A DNA stretch of 64,000 nucleotides from Hanleya hanleyi (Eukaryota; Mollusca; Polyplacophora; Lepidopleurida; Hanleyidae). Below the pieces are notes generated by a model. The model had not been told where the DNA came from. It did no database searches and saw only the letters and a list, made by a program, of their open reading frames with translations. Where the stretch lies: the NCBI GenBank assembly GCA_036873755.1, contig JAVTVY010045365.1:150709-214708 (forward strand). The letters run 5' to 3'. Below, piece after piece: positions 47,009 to 57,570 of the stretch. Each line of letters starts with the position of its first letter. Within the stretch, counting starts at the first letter, position 1. A program made the translations under genes and the position numbers.

Positions 47009-48573
47009 CTATTATATGGTGTTCTATTTGGGCCAATTTGATCTCGCGCGTCGACTTGCAAAAGGGCGACGCGCGACGCGCGACGCGAAGCGTTTTGAAA
47101 CCCGACGTCGCCCTCTCCGTCGCGCGTCGCGCGTCGCCTTTGCAATGTTAAAGAGATAGGCCAAAACTGATGGTGTCTTATTTGGGCCAATTGCCCTATC
47201 TCCTAACATTGTAAAAGTCGACGCGCGACGCGCGACGGAGAAGGCGACGTCGCCTTTCAAAACGCGACGTCGCCCTTTTCCGTCGCGCGTCGCCCTTTTA
47301 AAGGGCGACGCGCGACGCGCGACGGACATTCGCGTCGCGCGTCGCCCTTTTAAAAGGGCGACGGACGACGCGCGACGGACATTTATGGTGTTCCATTTCG
47401 GCCATTTTTGCGTCGCGTGTCGCAGGCGGCGGGAAGAGCGACGTCGCCCACGACGTCGCCCGCGACGTCGCCCTTCCCGTCGCCCTTCCCGTCGCGTTCT
47501 TATAATGTTAAGAGATAGAACGCGACGCGACGTCGCCCTTTTTAAACGCGACGTCGCCCACGACGTCGCGGGCGACGTCGCCCTTCCCGTCGCGCGTCGC
47601 GCGTCGCTTTAATCAACACGACGCGATGGGCGACGTCGCCCACGACGTCGTCCACGACGTCGCTCGCGACGTCGCCCATCCCGTCGCCCTTCCCGTCGCG
47701 TTCTTATAATGTTAAGAGATAGAACGCGACGCGACGTCGCCCTTTTTAAACGCGACGTCGCCCACGACGTCGCGGGCGACGTCGCCCTTCCCGTCGCGCG
47801 TCGCCATTCCGGTATTATAGGACAAAATCGATCTGCGCATGCTTAGGGAGCAGCTTTTGCGATGTGGATCGTATGGCGAGGCCGTCATTTCATGAATGAT
47901 CTCTGCCACTATCGATGAAGAAAATGTCGGCGTAAATGAATAATGCTTATCCTGCATTATCGTATAGCTTTTAAACGGTGTTAAATATTAATCCATGCTT
48001 GGAATGATGCCTGTTATGAAATTATCTCTCGGAAAGTCTGTAACTCGCTGTGTTGTACTATACACATCATATTTTGGCTTCCAATAGATATGCGCAACCC
48101 CCATATCCGTACACGAGTGAATGTGTGTGTGGCTTTTATGTGTGCTTTTATGTGTTTGTGTGTTTTCGTTTTTCATATATCCTTACAGTATACCTCCTTA
48201 TGTTACTACATTGACCAGGGCGTTGAAAATATCCTTTTATTTACTGCTGTCCAACACTGTATACCGGTACTCAACCTGTCACGTCCCGACAGATTGTAGT
48301 AGATCTTTTAGCTTTCAATTTAGCAGAGAGAGATAGTCCTATAGCTCTCAAAAAGAAGAAAAAAGAAAGAAATTATGATGGAATTGAAGTCATTTTACTG
48401 TGAGAATTATGTTCTCTCTATTCTTTCTAACAATTGATTGAAGAATATTAGTTTTTCTGCACTCTTCGAATTATCCGGCATTTCCACGATCGTACAATTG
48501 AACTTCAAATATAAGACGAGTTCTTGGAGTTCGGGTAAGTTGCTCTTAACTCATGGTCGTAGACAAGGGGGGC

Positions 48574-50347
48574 ATGGCCCCCTCCCCCCAAATATTTGCA
48601 AGACAAACAAAAAATAGACGTGTTTGTGAAATACATATTCCCCATGCGTGTTTGTCAGAGGGGAAAGTGGTCGAGCAGACGAAACGAGGCATGTTTAAGC
48701 ATACAGTTAATAGGGGAGTTCCGAATCGCCTTTTACATCTAGACTGCTGGCGCTCGTGTTGTTAAGAGTTGAGAGTGATTCTTGGCCTTATTTTCTACGA
48801 AAATCTGTCGTCGATAATTGCATGTATAAAATTCTCTAATCGAACTTGTAAATCAATGAGAAAATCAAGTCCGTCTCGGTGCACCAGCGCGGGCAGTTGC
48901 GAATCACTTTGGTAAGAAGCGGATCACGCCATCTAGCGGTCGTGAGTGGTCATTTATCACCAATATCCCAATAGGCGAAAAATGTGGTATCACATGCCTG
49001 GACTTTGTTGGATTGCCATCACTGAGGCAGAAATTGTTCATAGACAACGACGGCCTGATCTGTCTGACCATGCCTTATACGGAAATTATCCTCACTAATT
49101 AATTTAATTCTCTCAGGATTTGGATAGTTCGTTATTTGTTCACGGACGACACCATTCATTTAAGATTGAACCTAACGGACCTGGTTCAATTCAAACCTCT
49201 CGAAAATGTTTCCCCATCTGACCTGATATACTGCATGGAATTCAGATTCAAATTTAAGAAAGTTACACACACGTTCCATCGTGTTGCTGACAGCTGAACG
49301 AATTCTACTCGCATATTCAACATTACAATATATGAACTCTCTAAATGGATATCGGACATCTATTTAGCATCTATATTTGGACAAAAGAAAATAGAGGAAA
49401 GGACACACAGATATATTTCCACAATTTTAATAATGAAATCTTTAATTTTGAAATCTTTGGTATGTGTGTGGTGGGGTGGGGGAAGGGGAGGGGGGAGGGG
49501 AGGGGTGAAGACTATCCCGTTCTGTGACTAAAGCAATAACTTTGCCCAAGAGACATTTGTCCGTGTGCAGTCTTCAATGTCACAATTCGTAATCCGGAAT
49601 TGACATCTCTAATGCCGCATTATGTTACAATGCTGGCGAGGGTTATCGCAAATCATTAGATATTGTGTTTGACCATTAATTAATATGATTCAGTCACTGA
49701 AACGAATACTGAAATTATCACTTAAAGCCATTTAATTTCTCGTAGATTCAACAAAAGAAATCACACGCGTTTTTGTCCCAGCGTGAATTTGCCATTGGGT
49801 GGTACCGGAAGCATTACCATGCCGAATTGACCGAGAAACAAACAACGCAGTTCGGTTGTTCGACATTTATTTGGGTCCACAGAAACAGACGTTCCAATAA
49901 AAATAGAAAAGATTTACACAGATGCTTTATTGCAAGAAATATAAGGCGTTCATTAGGAAAGTTATCCGCCGGTCACCGTGATTCGGAACCCACAAAACTA
50001 CTGTATAAATTCCCTCAAAAATGTACAAAACACGTATTCCCTCCAAAACCACAACCTGGATGAGTCGCTGAGCTAATTAGTTTGCACACCGTTTTTTGTG
50101 TTGACCAAGTTTGAGGTTGAATAACCCTGGAAAGAAAATACCCACACATAAAAGCAAGAAAAGACAAAAAAAAACTGGTTACAACGTGTGCGTTTTAATG
50201 TTGAGTTTTATTCACTGGGAAAGGCCAAGAACGCATCTCCAGTCATCTGGGATCCTGGAGCTTCCGAGGCCTAGGCGGCCCCTGGACCCTCGCCTTATTG
50301 TGCTGTCATAGTATAGCCCCCCCCCCCCCCCGCCCCAAATCTGAAAA
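48574..50347. other. Loop region of inner foldback element
   Basis: Unpaired central part of the inner element. The longest sensible frame is 49773-50063 (+, 96 codons, start MSQREFAIGWYRKHYHAELT), preceded by TTTTTGTCCCAG, which could be a splice acceptor. I do not recognise the protein. The rest is AT-rich with a G-rich run near 49471-49505. It may be captured host DNA. Confidence 0.4.
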
Positions 50348-50365
50348 CTTGTCTACGTCCTTACG

Positions 50366-50543
50366 TAACTGCAGGGCTTCTTTCCTCAATTTCAAGAAAA
50401 ATTTAAATCTCGTTGATATGCACTCTTAAAATAATTCATGGATTTTGTTCCAGGTTTTATTCAGGCCATTTGACTACAATTGTGTTTCAAGGATGAATTT
50501 TTTTAAATTTTTCTTGAAAATGAGGAAAGAATCTTTGCAGTTA
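50366..50543. mobile_element. 178-bp MITE in right arm of inner foldback
   Basis: Ends TAACTGCAGGGCTTCTTTCC and, inverted, TAACTGCAAAGATTCTTTCC. The left arm of the palindrome lacks it at the matching place (GCTCTTAACTCATGG, about 48550), so it inserted after the arms formed. Confidence 0.7.
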
Positions 50544-51938
50544 AGAGCAACTTACTCGAACTCCAAGAACTCGTCCTGAATTTTAAGTTCAATCGTCTAG
50601 AACGATCGTGGACATGCCGGACGATTTAAAGAGTGCAGAAGTACTAATATTCTTCAGTCAGTTCTTAGAAAGAATAGAAAGAACAAAATAACTTCAATTC
50701 CATAAAAAAAAAATTTCTTTCTTTTTGAGAGTTATGGGACTATCTCTCTCCGCTAAATTGAAAGCTTATAGATCTACACTACAATCTGTCGGGACGTGAC
50801 AGGTTAAGTAACGGTATACAGTGTTGGACAGCAGTAAATAAAAGGATATTTTCAACGGCCTGGTAAATGTGGAGGTATACTGTAAGAACAACTGAAAACA
50901 CAAACACATAAAAGCACACAGAAAATCCACACACACATACACGCGAAATCCAATGGGAATAAAGAAATTCAAGACGATGTACGGATGTGGGGGTTGCGTA
51001 TATTTTTTGGAAGCGAAGATATAATTTGTACAGTACAACACAGCGAGTTGCAGACTTTCCGAGAGATAACTTCATAACAGGCATCATTCCAAGCATGGAC
51101 TAATATTTAACACCATTTAAAGGCTATACGATAATGCAGGATAATCATTATTCATTTACGCTGACATTTTCTTTATCGATAGTGGCAGAGATCATTCATG
51201 AAATGACGGCCTCGCCATACGATCCACATCGCAATAGCTGCTCCCTAAGCATGCGCAGCTCGATTTTGTCCTAAATACCGGAAGGCGACGCGCGACGCGC
51301 GACGGAAAGGGCGACGTCGCGGGCGACGTCGCGGGCGACGTCGTGGGCGACGTCGCGTTTAAAAAGGGCGACGTCGCGTCGCGTTGTATCTCTTAACATT
51401 ATAAGAACGCGACGGGAAGGGCGACGGGATGGGCGACGTCGCGAGCGACGTCGTGCACGACGTCGTGGGCGACGTCGCCTATCGCGTCGTGTTGATTAAA
51501 GCGACGCGCGACGCGCGACGGGAAGGGCGACGTCGTGGGCGACGTCGCGTTTAAAAAGGGCGACGTCGCGTCGCGTTGTATCTCTTAACATTATAAGAAC
51601 GCGACGGAAAGGGCGACGGGAAGGGCGACGTCGCGGGCGACGTCGTGGGCGACGTCGCCCTTCCAGTCGCCTGCGACGCGCGACGCAAAAATGGCCGAAA
51701 TGGAACACCATAGACATTCGCGTCGCGCGTCGCCCTTTTAAAAGGGCGACGGACGACGGACGACGGACATTCGCGTCGCGCGTCGCCCTTTTAAAAAGGG
51801 CGACGCGCGACGCGCGACGGACATTCGCGTCGCGCGTCGCCCTTTTAAAAGGGCGACGGACGACGGACGACGGACATTCGCGTCGCGCGTCGCCCTTTTG
51901 GTTTACAAAAGTGCGCATGTCTGGGGGGAGCATCAATC

Positions 51939-52265
51939 AAATTATCAATTGAAGTTTGCCACTATAGGTTGTACAAACGTATTATATAAAATTCACAATC
52001 TTTGTTAACTTTCTCCTTTTATGTAAAGGTGTATCTGTGTTTGTACTTTGATGTGTTGAATTATAGTATATTTCACCGTACTGTATGGTATGCTATTGTT
52101 TAGAATTGTATTGTTTTGTAATGTATTGAGTTGTAAGTTGAATTGTAATATATTGTATTGTAATGTATGGTATTATTTTGCATCTTATTGTATTGTATCG
52201 TATCATATAGTCTTGTTCTGTCTCGTATTGTTTCGTTGTATTGTGATTTGGGGTGTTAATTTCGA
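51939..52265 (+). mobile_element. Retroelement 3' fragment with degenerate (TATTG)n tail
   Basis: Present only in the left inner arm of the outer foldback element; the right arm passes straight from CTCCCCCCAGACATGC to the paired sequence. It ends in a long degenerate GTATTGTATTGTAA-type tract. Probably a LINE or SINE 3' end. Confidence 0.55.
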
Positions 52266-53289
52266 ACGAAAAAAAAATGTTCACATCTGCGATTTCCGAA
52301 CCTTGTAGCTTCTGACCGGTGTTGGGAATTTGCTGAGAATTTACTGCAACAAAGCAAGAATGGCAAGATATTTAACATACACGGAGACTATGTACCACAT
52401 ACTTTAATTGTTTCGCTGTCAGATATGTTATATTGCTGATTAATTTTCGAACACTGGTACCTGGTACCACACCCCTCCATCGCGGGGACAATACGCATCT
52501 ATTAGCTTGTCAATGTGTTCATATTTCGTCGGGCTAATACGTAAAATAAATTCAAGTTTCCAATAATGAACCAAAAGCTTATGTAAATAACAGTTTTGCA
52601 CGAGTAACAGTAACGACTGGAAAACAGAGAAAAACTAATTAACAGCTTGTGTAGCTCAAAGGAAATGTGGGATCTTACTGTTTTCCGGCCGAAAACGAAA
52701 GTTACTGTTTTTCGGCCGAAAACGAAAGTTAAATGACCCCACACCTCACCTTTACTTTGACAGCATATCATGCATATAGTCACTTGTCTGAAATGGCAGA
52801 AAACAAAGCCTTACTATTAAAAAGGGTTGTATGATTCGAGATAAAATGCAACGTGGCGCGTTTTAACAGGTCTCCAGAATGTAAGATCTCACAGTTCCAT
52901 TGAACTACACAAGCGATTAATTATTTTCCCTCTGTTTTCCAGTCGTTACTGTTAATCCTGCATAATAGTTACTTACATACGCTTTTGTTCATTAATGGAA
53001 ACTTGAATTTAATTGACGTATTAGTCCGGCGAAATAGTAACACATTGACGAGCGAATTTGTGGATTTTGTGGAATACAGGTACCAGTCTTCGAAAATTGA
53101 TCAGCAAAAAAAGCATTTCAGACAGCGAAACAAATATATTATTTTGTACATAGTCTCATTGCATGCAAAATATCTTGTCATTTTTGCTATCACCAACATA
53201 ATTACCAACACCGGTCAGTCAGGAGCTACAAGAATCGAAAATCACAGCTGTGAACATTATAGTAATACATGCTCCCCCCAGACATGCGC

Positions 53290-53575
53290 ACTTTTGTAAA
53301 CCAAAAGGGCGACGCGCGACGCGAATGTCCGTCGTCCGTCGTCCGTCGCCCTTTTAAAAGGGCGACGCGCGACGCGAATGTCCGTCGCGCGTCGCGCGTC
53401 GCCCTTTTTAAAAGGGCGACGCGCGACGCGAATGTCCGTCGTCCGTCGTCCGTCGCCCTTTTAAAAGGGCGACGCGCGACGCGAATGTCCGTCGCGCGTC
53501 GCGCGTCGCCCTTTTAAAAGGGCGACGCGCGACGCAAATGTCCGTCGCGCGTCGCGCGTCGCCCTTTAAAAGGGC
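53290..53575. repeat. Alternating 53-bp palindromic tandem repeat
   Basis: Five units of the form AAAAGGGCGACG...CGTCGCCCTTTT. Each is itself an inverted repeat, and the centres alternate between GTCCGTCGTCCGTC and GCGCGTCGCGCGTC. The same array, inverted, is in the left arm (51719-51900), and a shortened copy is at 47290-47377. Confidence 0.85.
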
Positions 53576-54061
53576 GACGCGCGACGGAAAAGGGCGACGT
53601 CGCGTTTTGAAAGGCGACGTCGCCCTCTCCGTCGCGCGTCGCGCGTCGACTTTTACAATGTTAGGAGATAGGGCAATTGGCCCAAATAGGACACCATCAG
53701 TTTTGGCCTATCTCTTTAACATTGCAAAAGGCGACGCGCGACGGAGAGGGCGACGTCGGGTTTCAAAACGCTTCGCGTCGCGCGTCGCGCGTCGCCCTTT
53801 TGCAAGTCGACGCGCGAGATCAAATTGGCCCAAATAGAACACCATACTATTATATCCGATGGCCGTCTTCTGAAGGAACTGATACCACGCTGGAACGGTC
53901 GTACCAACTTGGATCGACGCTCCGTTGTTCTGCTCCTGCTGCGACCGATTTCCATCTCGCCCCTCATGAAATTCGGTTGGCATACCCCCTAAATCAGAAG
54001 TACCACAGATTAGTTTCACATAAATTAGAATGAATGAAACTCCGAAGATTGAAGTAATTTT

Positions 54062-54103
54062 GATGTATACTCTACATTTCGGCACTTATTCTGCCACCAT
54101 CAG
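54062..54103 (-). ncRNA. Hammerhead-ribozyme-like motif, left arm
   Basis: On the minus strand: CTGATGG, one base, GGCA-loop-TGCC (helix II), GAAA, TGTA-GAGTA-TACA (helix III), then TC at the expected cleavage position. One core base differs (A9 to G), and there is an extra base before helix II. Helix I is weak (about 5 pairs with a bulge). This is a candidate only. Confidence 0.3.
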
Positions 54104-54312
54104 CGAATACATACGAGTTAAACAAGGCATACATTTTGGTATATATATATAGGGCAAACTAGTGTAAGCAGAAGTTCACATGAATAAGTTAAACAACATG
54201 TGTATTACCCGCTTGTATTCATGTTGTTTAACTTATTCATGTGAACTTCTGCTCACACTACTGTGCCCTATATATACCAAAATTTGTGCCTTGTTTAACT
54301 TGTATGTATTTC

Positions 54313-54354
54313 CTGATGACGGCAGAGTAAATGCCAAAGTATAGAGTATATATC
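54313..54354 (+). ncRNA. Hammerhead-ribozyme-like motif, right arm
   Basis: The mirror copy of 54062-54103, here with the canonical CTGATGA but AAAG in place of GAAA, and TATA-GAGTA-TATA for helix III. The lesions differ from those of the left copy, so the ancestral sequence had both CTGATGA and GAAA. Confidence 0.28.
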
Positions 54355-54406
54355 AACATGACTTCAATCTTCGGAGTTTCATTCATTCTAATTTATGCCA
54401 CTAAAT

Positions 54407-55610
54407 GATCACTGATTTCATTACGGAGCGGCCGTGTCAAGGGTAACAGGCATTCTGTTATAATTGCGACATAAAGAGAAAGGGGCTCGGCTAAAGGGTT
54501 TAATCCTGCTGACCTCTACTTCCTCTCTCCTCTACGATGCCATCAACTTTTCTAGTCATTGATCACTAGAAATCGTTCGGTAGAGATTGAAAGTTTATTG
54601 ACCCAAAGGAAAGCTAAATATACTCCTGTATTCAGCATGTCTCTACAATGTATTAGACTTACGACTCAGTTTCTCCCGCGTATCAATACAGATCCGGCAA
54701 TTAGCCAGCCAATAAATGGACTCCCATAAACCTACCAAACTGCAACGGTCGTATCAGATTGGACCGTCGTCCGTTGTTCCGTTCCTGCTGTGACCGCTTT
54801 CCATCTCGCGCCTCATGAAATTCGGTTGACATGGCCCTGAATGGTCACTAATTTCATTGCGGAGTGGCCGTGTCAAGGATAACAGGTTTTCTGTTATAAT
54901 TGTGACACAAGAGGAAGGGGCTCAGCTAACGGGTTTAAGCCTCCTGACTTCTGGTACCTCTCTCCTTCAAGACGCCATGAACTCTTCTAGACATTGATCA
55001 TTAGAAATCGTTCGGTGGAGATTGAAAGCTTATTGACCCAAAGGAAAGCTAAATATACTCCTGTGTTCAGCATGTCTCTACAATGTATTAGACTTACGAC
55101 TCAATTCCTCCAGCGTATCAATACAGATCCGGCGATTAACCAGCCAGTAAATGGACCCGGTAACCTGACCCAAATGCATCGTCTTAACGCTTCATTTTAT
55201 TCCCATATCTCGATAAAAATCATAGTTGGCATCTGTCCTATCGGAATGAGATGTTTATGGCATAACAGAAATCTATGCAATTAATATTTCGATCGCTCGG
55301 TATACCCATATATGGCAATGTGCATTACCAAGCATGTGCCAAGGGGAAATCGTAAAGAACGTTCAATATTGCGTGTACCGGACACGTAGATTAAATATGT
55401 AAGAATATGGCCGAGAGAGAAATTCCTAACGCATGTTTTAATGTCATGTCAAATTATTCATGATGATAAAATAATGATGACAATGATAGGAGAGGATAAT
55501 CCTCGTCTTATGTAAAACAATGTAGCACAAGGTCATTGACAAGGTCATTGACACGGTAAGGCTTGATGACACAAGTCGTTCAACAGCATGGAGAATCAAT
55601 TATGTTTGAC
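54407..55610 (+). repeat. Block c, partly duplicated in tandem
   Basis: Continues c after the MITE to about 54742, then restarts within c (ACGGTCGTATCAGATTGGAC, the equivalent of 53893) and runs to about 55610. This gives a local tandem duplication of about 435 bp of c. A 96-codon open stretch at 54994-55284 matches decayed frames in sister copies and is not called a gene. Confidence 0.6.
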
Positions 55611-55619
55611 TCTCGCTTG

Positions 55620-55975
55620 GGCCGCACTGCGGTGGCCTAATGGTTAGAACCTCGTATGGGACAGGTACTGGTTTCAATCCCAGCCGATCATACCAGAGAT
55701 TTGAAGAATTGAACTTCTGGCTTCCTCACAAACGCTCAGCATCACGGACTGGTTCGCTCGTTCTCAATATAAAGTGGCTGAGTGTGGTCTCATGGCTGCC
55801 TACGACATGGTGCTTTAGTGGGACAGCAATATAAAATCACAGCAATAGGACTGATATGTCAGATGCAGGCACCCCCCCCCCGCCCACGTCGTAATATGAC
55901 TGAAAAATTTTGAAAGCGAAGTTAAACCCTATAACTCACTCACTCAGTCGCTGACTGAATGACTCACTCACTGGC
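55620..55975 (+). repeat. tRNA-derived SINE, most complete copy
   Basis: A box (GGTGGCCTAATGGTTAGAA), B box (GGTTTCAATCCCAGCC), body GGACTGGTTCGCTCGTT and GTCTCATGGCTGCCTACGAC, a C-rich run, and a 3' end GAAGTTAAACCCTATAACTC followed by TCACTCACTCA. The uninterrupted head shows what the split tRNA-like segment in block c looked like. Confidence 0.75.
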
Positions 55976-56284
55976 TCATTTGACTCTCGCTTTATAAGAA
56001 TGAGTTAATGCAACTCATAGTCGAATTTACCCTGTGGCTGTTTGCTTGAGTTCGATCGACAATGCTTCTCAAGGAAAGAGATATTTCCCTTCCGACCAAT
56101 CATACCAACATACATACCTACCGACAAACCTAATTGGATTTGTCGAATTCTTAAAACTTAAAAAAAACGTTTTATGAAAGAACTAGGTGACAAATATTAC
56201 ATACCGTACTATTAGTCACAAAGTGTGTTAGTGGCCCAACACGGACATGTATGGGGTCAGTAGAACTCATAGGGCGAGGCGTCA
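55976..56284. other. No recognised feature at array inversion point
   Basis: About 300 bp without a coding frame or a repeat match in the window. The PLE-unit array is + to its left and - to its right. Confidence 0.4.
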
Positions 56285-57184
56285 TATGGGTATATCGAGC
56301 GTCCAAAATATTAACTGCATAGATTTCTGTTTGGCCGCAAGCACTTCAGTCATCTAAATCCGCTAGGATAGATGCCAAATGTGATTTTTATTGAGATATA
56401 GAAATAAAATGATGCGTTAAGACGGTGCAGTTTGGTGGGCATATGGGAGTCCATTTATTGACTGGCTAATCTCAGGATCTGTATTGATACACGGGAAAAA
56501 TTGAGTCTTTAGTCTAATACAATTGTAGAGACATGCTGAACACAGGAGTATATTTAGCTTTCCTTTGGATCAATAAGCTTTCAATCTCTACCTATGATCA
56601 ATGCCTAAAAGAGTTGACGGTGTCTTGAAGGAGAGAGGCATCAGGATGCTTAAACCCGTTAGCCGAGCCCTTTCCTCTTTATGTCACAATTATAACAGAA
56701 AGCCCGTTATCCTTGACACCGCCGCTCCGCAATGAAATTAGTGACCATTCAGGGCCATGCCAACCGAATTTCACGAGACGCGAGATTAAAAGCGGTCACA
56801 GCAGGAGCAGAACAACGGAGCGACGATCCAATCTGATACGACCGATCCACCGTGTTATCAATTCCTTCAAAACACGGTCATCGAATATGATAGCGTTAGC
56901 AAAAAACAATCTTTTCTTCGGTTTATATATTGGTCTATTACAAAGCCCAAAACGAAAGAAGATATACAACGATCAGTTCGCAAATGTATGCGTAAAATAC
57001 GGGGATTTTGTTTTGGTAAAATATCTGGGGATTGATTGAAACTGGATACACATGTAATACGGAGACTGATCAATACTCGCCTCAACATTTTGTGCGGTAA
57101 CCCTCAGTTACTGTAGCAACCTGTAACCATCTGGGTCATCTATACGCGGTAAGACTGACCCTGGGATCGTGTGTATCCATTTTC
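56285..57184 (-). repeat. PLE-unit c and d blocks, inverted
   Basis: Reverse complement of c (compare 54407-55300) followed by d. The site matching the foldback target reads TCATCGAATATGATAGCGTT at about 56878, an unoccupied version of the 47009 insertion site. Confidence 0.6.
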
Positions 57185-57570
57185 AGCCTACTTTCGGCAA
57201 CTGCAAGAGGGAATTTCCAGAAATCAATACCACGTGACTTCGTCAGCCAATCAGCAAAAGTCTACCGACGTAACCCCAACGTAACTCGCCATTTTCGAGT
57301 CATGTGATGTTCTACTTGTTCAAAATTACAGATCCACCACACCTCTTGTATGATACGAAAGTTATTCATACCTATATATTTTGTAAGCCCAGGCAATATG
57401 TGTTTCAGAAGTGGTATGAAAGCCTGTAATTTATCAGCTTTAAGGAGTCTGTTCTCCGCCGGATGAAGGCCGAACAGAATCCGGTAACATACCGGATATC
57501 GCTCCGCGATAATGGAGACACACGATTCGCAAGTCGTCGAAGTGTACGCAAATGTTACTGTAGGAAGCAT
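57185..57570 (-). other. Insertion with exon-like open frame
   Basis: The minus-strand frame 57570-57262 (102 codons) includes RILFGLHPAENRLLKADKLQ and HILPGLTKYIG and has none of the features of the surrounding repeats. A segment within it is bounded by an acceptor-like CTTCCTACAG and a donor-like ATATAG|GTATGA. I do not recognise the protein. It may be a host-gene exon carried in by duplication or retroposition, or chance. Confidence 0.35.

Larger units (their letters stand above)
47384..51712. mobile_element. Inner giant foldback element
   Basis: Ends TATGGTGTTCCATTTCGGCC and its inverse, flanked by GACATT (47378-47383 and 51713-51718), so it lies within the tandem-repeat arm of the outer element. 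Arms of about 1.17 kb (47384-48573 and about 50348-51712, the latter carrying a MITE) each hold a GACGTCGC-rich outer part of about 430 bp and an AT-richer inner part. Two direct copies of a unit of about 204 bp occur within the GC-rich part (TTCTTATAATGTTAAGAG at 47497 and 47701). The loop of about 1.8 kb has no recognised gene. Confidence 0.9.
47015..53846. mobile_element. Outer giant foldback element (interrupted by an inner one)
   Basis: Ends TATGGTGTTC...GAACACCATA, flanked by 6-bp CTATTA (47009-47014 and 53847-53852). Rejoining the flanks restores block c (GCTAACG CTATTA TATCCGATGG). Without the inner element it is about 2.5 kb and almost wholly palindromic. The outer arms are GCGACG-rich (47015-47383 plus 51719-51938 against 53268-53846). 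The inner arms are AT-richer (about 52266-52678 against 52876-53267), around a loop of about 200 bp. No transposase frame; long frames here are low-complexity Arg/Ala/Ser artefacts. The family is not recognised. Foldback/TU-type elements are the nearest structural class. Confidence 0.9.
53995..54400. mobile_element. 406-bp foldback MITE
   Basis: Inserted in block c after a CTAAAT that is repeated at 54401-54406. Arms run from about 54019 (CATAAATTAGAATGAATG) to 54397 and meet near 54213 (AACAACATGTGTATTACCCG). The right end lacks about 20 bp present at the left end. No coding frame. Confidence 0.8.

Noticed and set aside
47385..47612. Arg/Ala/Ser-rich open frames in the GCGACG repeats (also 51496-51936, 53269-53837)
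   Set aside because: They arise from low-complexity GCGACG tandem repeats, are open on both strands and at several phases, and have no protein-like features.
48930..48950. CTCF-like site (inverse of GCCATCTAGCGGT)
   Set aside because: A single short match without supporting context. Such matches are expected by chance.
47015..53846. Maverick/Polinton-type element (6-bp duplication)
   Set aside because: The size is far too small, no polymerase, integrase or capsid genes are present, and the terminal sequence is palindromic GC-rich repeat.
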